DNA of 8,445 nucleotides. Origin: CAZUZD01 sp964624465. Its GTDB lineage: Bacteria > Planctomycetota > Planctomycetia > Isosphaerales > Isosphaeraceae. The position numbers and the translations under genes are program-made. Positions 7,088-8,445 of this stretch are shown here, piece after piece. The stretch is taken from NCBI GenBank assembly GCA_964624465.1, contig CAZUZD010000278.1:1-8445 (forward strand), written 5' to 3'. Within the stretch, counting starts at the first letter, position 1, and each line of letters starts with the position of its first letter. The notes below the pieces were generated by a model. That model ran no database searches and was not told where the DNA came from. It was given only the letters and a program-made list of their open reading frames with translations.

Positions 7088-8422
7088 ATGTCGAACCTCC
7101 TGGCCGCCCGCTGGCAGATGGCCATGTCCCTGGGCTTCCACATCGTCTTCGCCGCCATCGGCATCGGCCTGCCCCTGCTGATGGTGATCGCCGAGCACCG
7201 CTGGCTCCGCACCGGCGACCCCGTCTACCGCGAGCTGGCCAGGCGCTGGGCGCGCGGGGCGGCGATCCTGTTCGCCGTCGGTGCGGTCTCGGGCACCGTG
7301 CTCTCGTTCGAGCTGGGCCTGCTCTGGCCGCGGTTCATGCGGCTGGCCGGGCCGGTGGTGGGCGTCGGATTTGGCCTGGAGGGGTTCGCCTTCTTCACCG
7401 AGGCGATCTTCCTGGGCATCTACCTCTACGCCTGGAACCGGATCCCGCCCCGGGCCCACTGGCTGGCCGGCGTGGTCGTCGCGGCCAGCGGCGCGCTCTC
7501 GGGGGTGCTGGTCGTCTCGGTCAACGCCTGGATGAACGTGCCGGGCGGGTTCCGGCTCGTCGGGGACCAGCCCACTGACATCGACCCGTTCCGGGCCCTG
7601 TTCAACGCGGCGACGATCTCCGAGGGCCTGCACATGACCCTGGCCGCCTACGCCGCCACCGGCCTGCTGGTGGCCGGGGTGCACGCCTGGCTGCTGCGAC
7701 GCGACCGCGAGAACCGGTTCCACCGCGCGGCGCTGGCGATCGCGCTGACCGTCGGCGGCATCGCCTCGGCGTTGCAGCCGGCCAGCGGCCACTACGCGGC
7801 GCAGGTGGTGGCGCGCACCCAGCCGGTGAAGCTGGCGGCGATGGAGGGTCAGTTCCGCACCATGCGGGGCGCGCCGCTGCGGATCGGCGGCCTGCCCGAC
7901 CCGGCCACCGAGCAGACGCGCTATGCGATCGAGATCCCCTATGGCCTGAGCATTCTCGCCTTCGACAACCCTCATGCCGAGGTGAAGGGCCTCGACCAGG
8001 TCCCCCCGGCCGACCGCCCGCCGGTGCGGGTCGTGCACCTGGCATTCCAGCTCATGGTGGCCTGTGGCATGGCGATGCTCGGCCTCTCGGCCTGGGCCGC
8101 GCTGGTCGCCTGGCGGCGGCGGCGGCTGGCGGATGGTCCCGCGTTCCTGGCCGCGACGGTGCTGGTGGCGCCGCTGGGCATGATCGCCATCGAGGCCGGC
8201 TGGACCGTCACCGAGGTGGGCCGCCAGCCCTGGATCATCCAGGGCGTGATGCGCACGGCCGCCGGGGTTACGCCCGTGCCCGGTCTGTGGGTCTCGCTCG
8301 TCGCCTACACGGCACTCTACCTGCTGCTGGGGGCCATCGTGGTGGCCATGCTCGTGCTCCAGTTCCGCGGCAGCCCGACGGCCGAGTCGCTGGCTCGCCT
8401 GACCCGGGAGGCCGCGCGATGA
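7088..8422 (+). CDS. cydA: cytochrome bd ubiquinol oxidase subunit I (cyanide-insensitive type)
   Basis: Membrane quinol oxidase subunit carrying the three haems and the quinol site; it reduces oxygen to water. The 444 residues include haem ligands H18 (SLGFHIVFA), H182 (SEGLHMTLA) and M323 (FQLMVACG), the acidic pair E98/E105 in LEGFAFFTEAIF, the Q-loop residues K248 and E253 (VKLAAMEGQF), and the signature GRQPW (378-382). The Q-loop is short, as in the CIO subgroup, rather than the long E. coli CydA form. About nine hydrophobic helices are visible. The ATG at 7088 has GAGGA (7073-7077) 10 nt upstream. The stop overlaps the next start as ATGA. Bd oxidases resist sulfide, so this enzyme fits as the outlet for quinol made by SQR. 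It could also be a general low-oxygen oxidase that merely adjoins the sulfur genes. Confidence 0.96.
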   Translation: MSNLLAARWQMAMSLGFHIVFAAIGIGLPLLMVIAEHRWLRTGDPVYRELARRWARGAAILFAVGAVSGTVLSFELGLLWPRFMRLAGPVVGVGFGLEGFAFFTEAIFLGIYLYAWNRIPPRAHWLAGVVVAASGALSGVLVVSVNAWMNVPGGFRLVGDQPTDIDPFRALFNAATISEGLHMTLAAYAATGLLVAGVHAWLLRRDRENRFHRAALAIALTVGGIASALQPASGHYAAQVVARTQPVKLAAMEGQFRTMRGAPLRIGGLPDPATEQTRYAIEIPYGLSILAFDNPHAEVKGLDQVPPADRPPVRVVHLAFQLMVACGMAMLGLSAWAALVAWRRRRLADGPAFLAATVLVAPLGMIAIEAGWTVTEVGRQPWIIQGVMRTAAGVTPVPGLWVSLVAYTALYLLLGAIVVAMLVLQFRGSPTAESLARLTREAAR

Positions 8423-8445
8423 ACCTCAACCTGAACCTGCCCGAC
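8419..8445 (+). CDS. cydB: start of cytochrome bd subunit II, cut by window end
   Basis: ATG at 8419 overlaps the cydA stop (ATGA 8419-8422) and opens with MNLNLNLPD before the window ends. Position after cydA, the coupled overlap and the MNLNLP-like beginning all point to cydB. Only nine codons are visible, so the identity rests mainly on context. Confidence 0.75.

Overview
The window is very GC-rich, with GC-dominated third codon positions, purine-rich Shine-Dalgarno sites and gene contents that suggest a planctomycete (Isosphaeraceae/Gemmatales-like). That assignment is inferred from protein style only; there is no rRNA or marker gene here. I see no transposase, tRNA, rRNA or CRISPR array.

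Layout. Positions 1-1617 hold the 3' nine-tenths of arsA, the arsenite-pump ATPase, whose first P-loop lies before the window. Positions 1618-1891 are a hairpin-rich convergent gap. A minus-strand ArsR/SmtB-family repressor gene follows (1892-2245). It is divergent from a plus-strand sulfur-oxidation cluster. An AT-rich promoter island (about 2246-2305) and a GC-rich leader of about 290 nt lead into a DUF1641 protein gene (2581-3345) and a type II sulfide:quinone oxidoreductase gene, sqr (3443-4651). After a hairpin and a second good promoter (4712-4740) come a tiny membrane-protein gene (4811-4900, probably continuing to 5008), a Tat-exported DsrE-like protein (5005-5457), a rhodanese with a membrane anchor (5530-6111), a TauE/SafE permease (6096-7016), cydA of a cyanide-insensitive-type bd oxidase (7088-8422) and the first codons of cydB (8419-8445).

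How it fits together. SQR oxidises sulfide at the membrane, producing reduced quinone and sulfane sulfur. DsrE-like and rhodanese proteins are typical carriers of sulfane sulfur. TauE/SafE permeases export sulfur anions such as sulfite. A bd oxidase can reoxidise quinol even when sulfide would poison a haem-copper oxidase. The ArsR-like protein lacks the classical metal site but has a Cys-x3-Cys pair, so it is a plausible sulfide/persulfide sensor for the divergent cluster.

The most interesting signal is the tiny gene at 4811. Its reading frame meets TGA at 4898-4900, then continues open for 35 codons and closes exactly in an ATGA overlap with the DsrE gene start. A two-tiered hairpin begins 5 nt after the TGA, with its apical loop 19 nt downstream and containing G's. 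That is the arrangement expected of a bacterial SECIS element. I propose a 65-residue membrane-anchored selenoprotein with a Sec-x4-Cys motif at the centre of a sulfide-oxidation cluster. The selenocysteine machinery is not in the window, so this remains a hypothesis.
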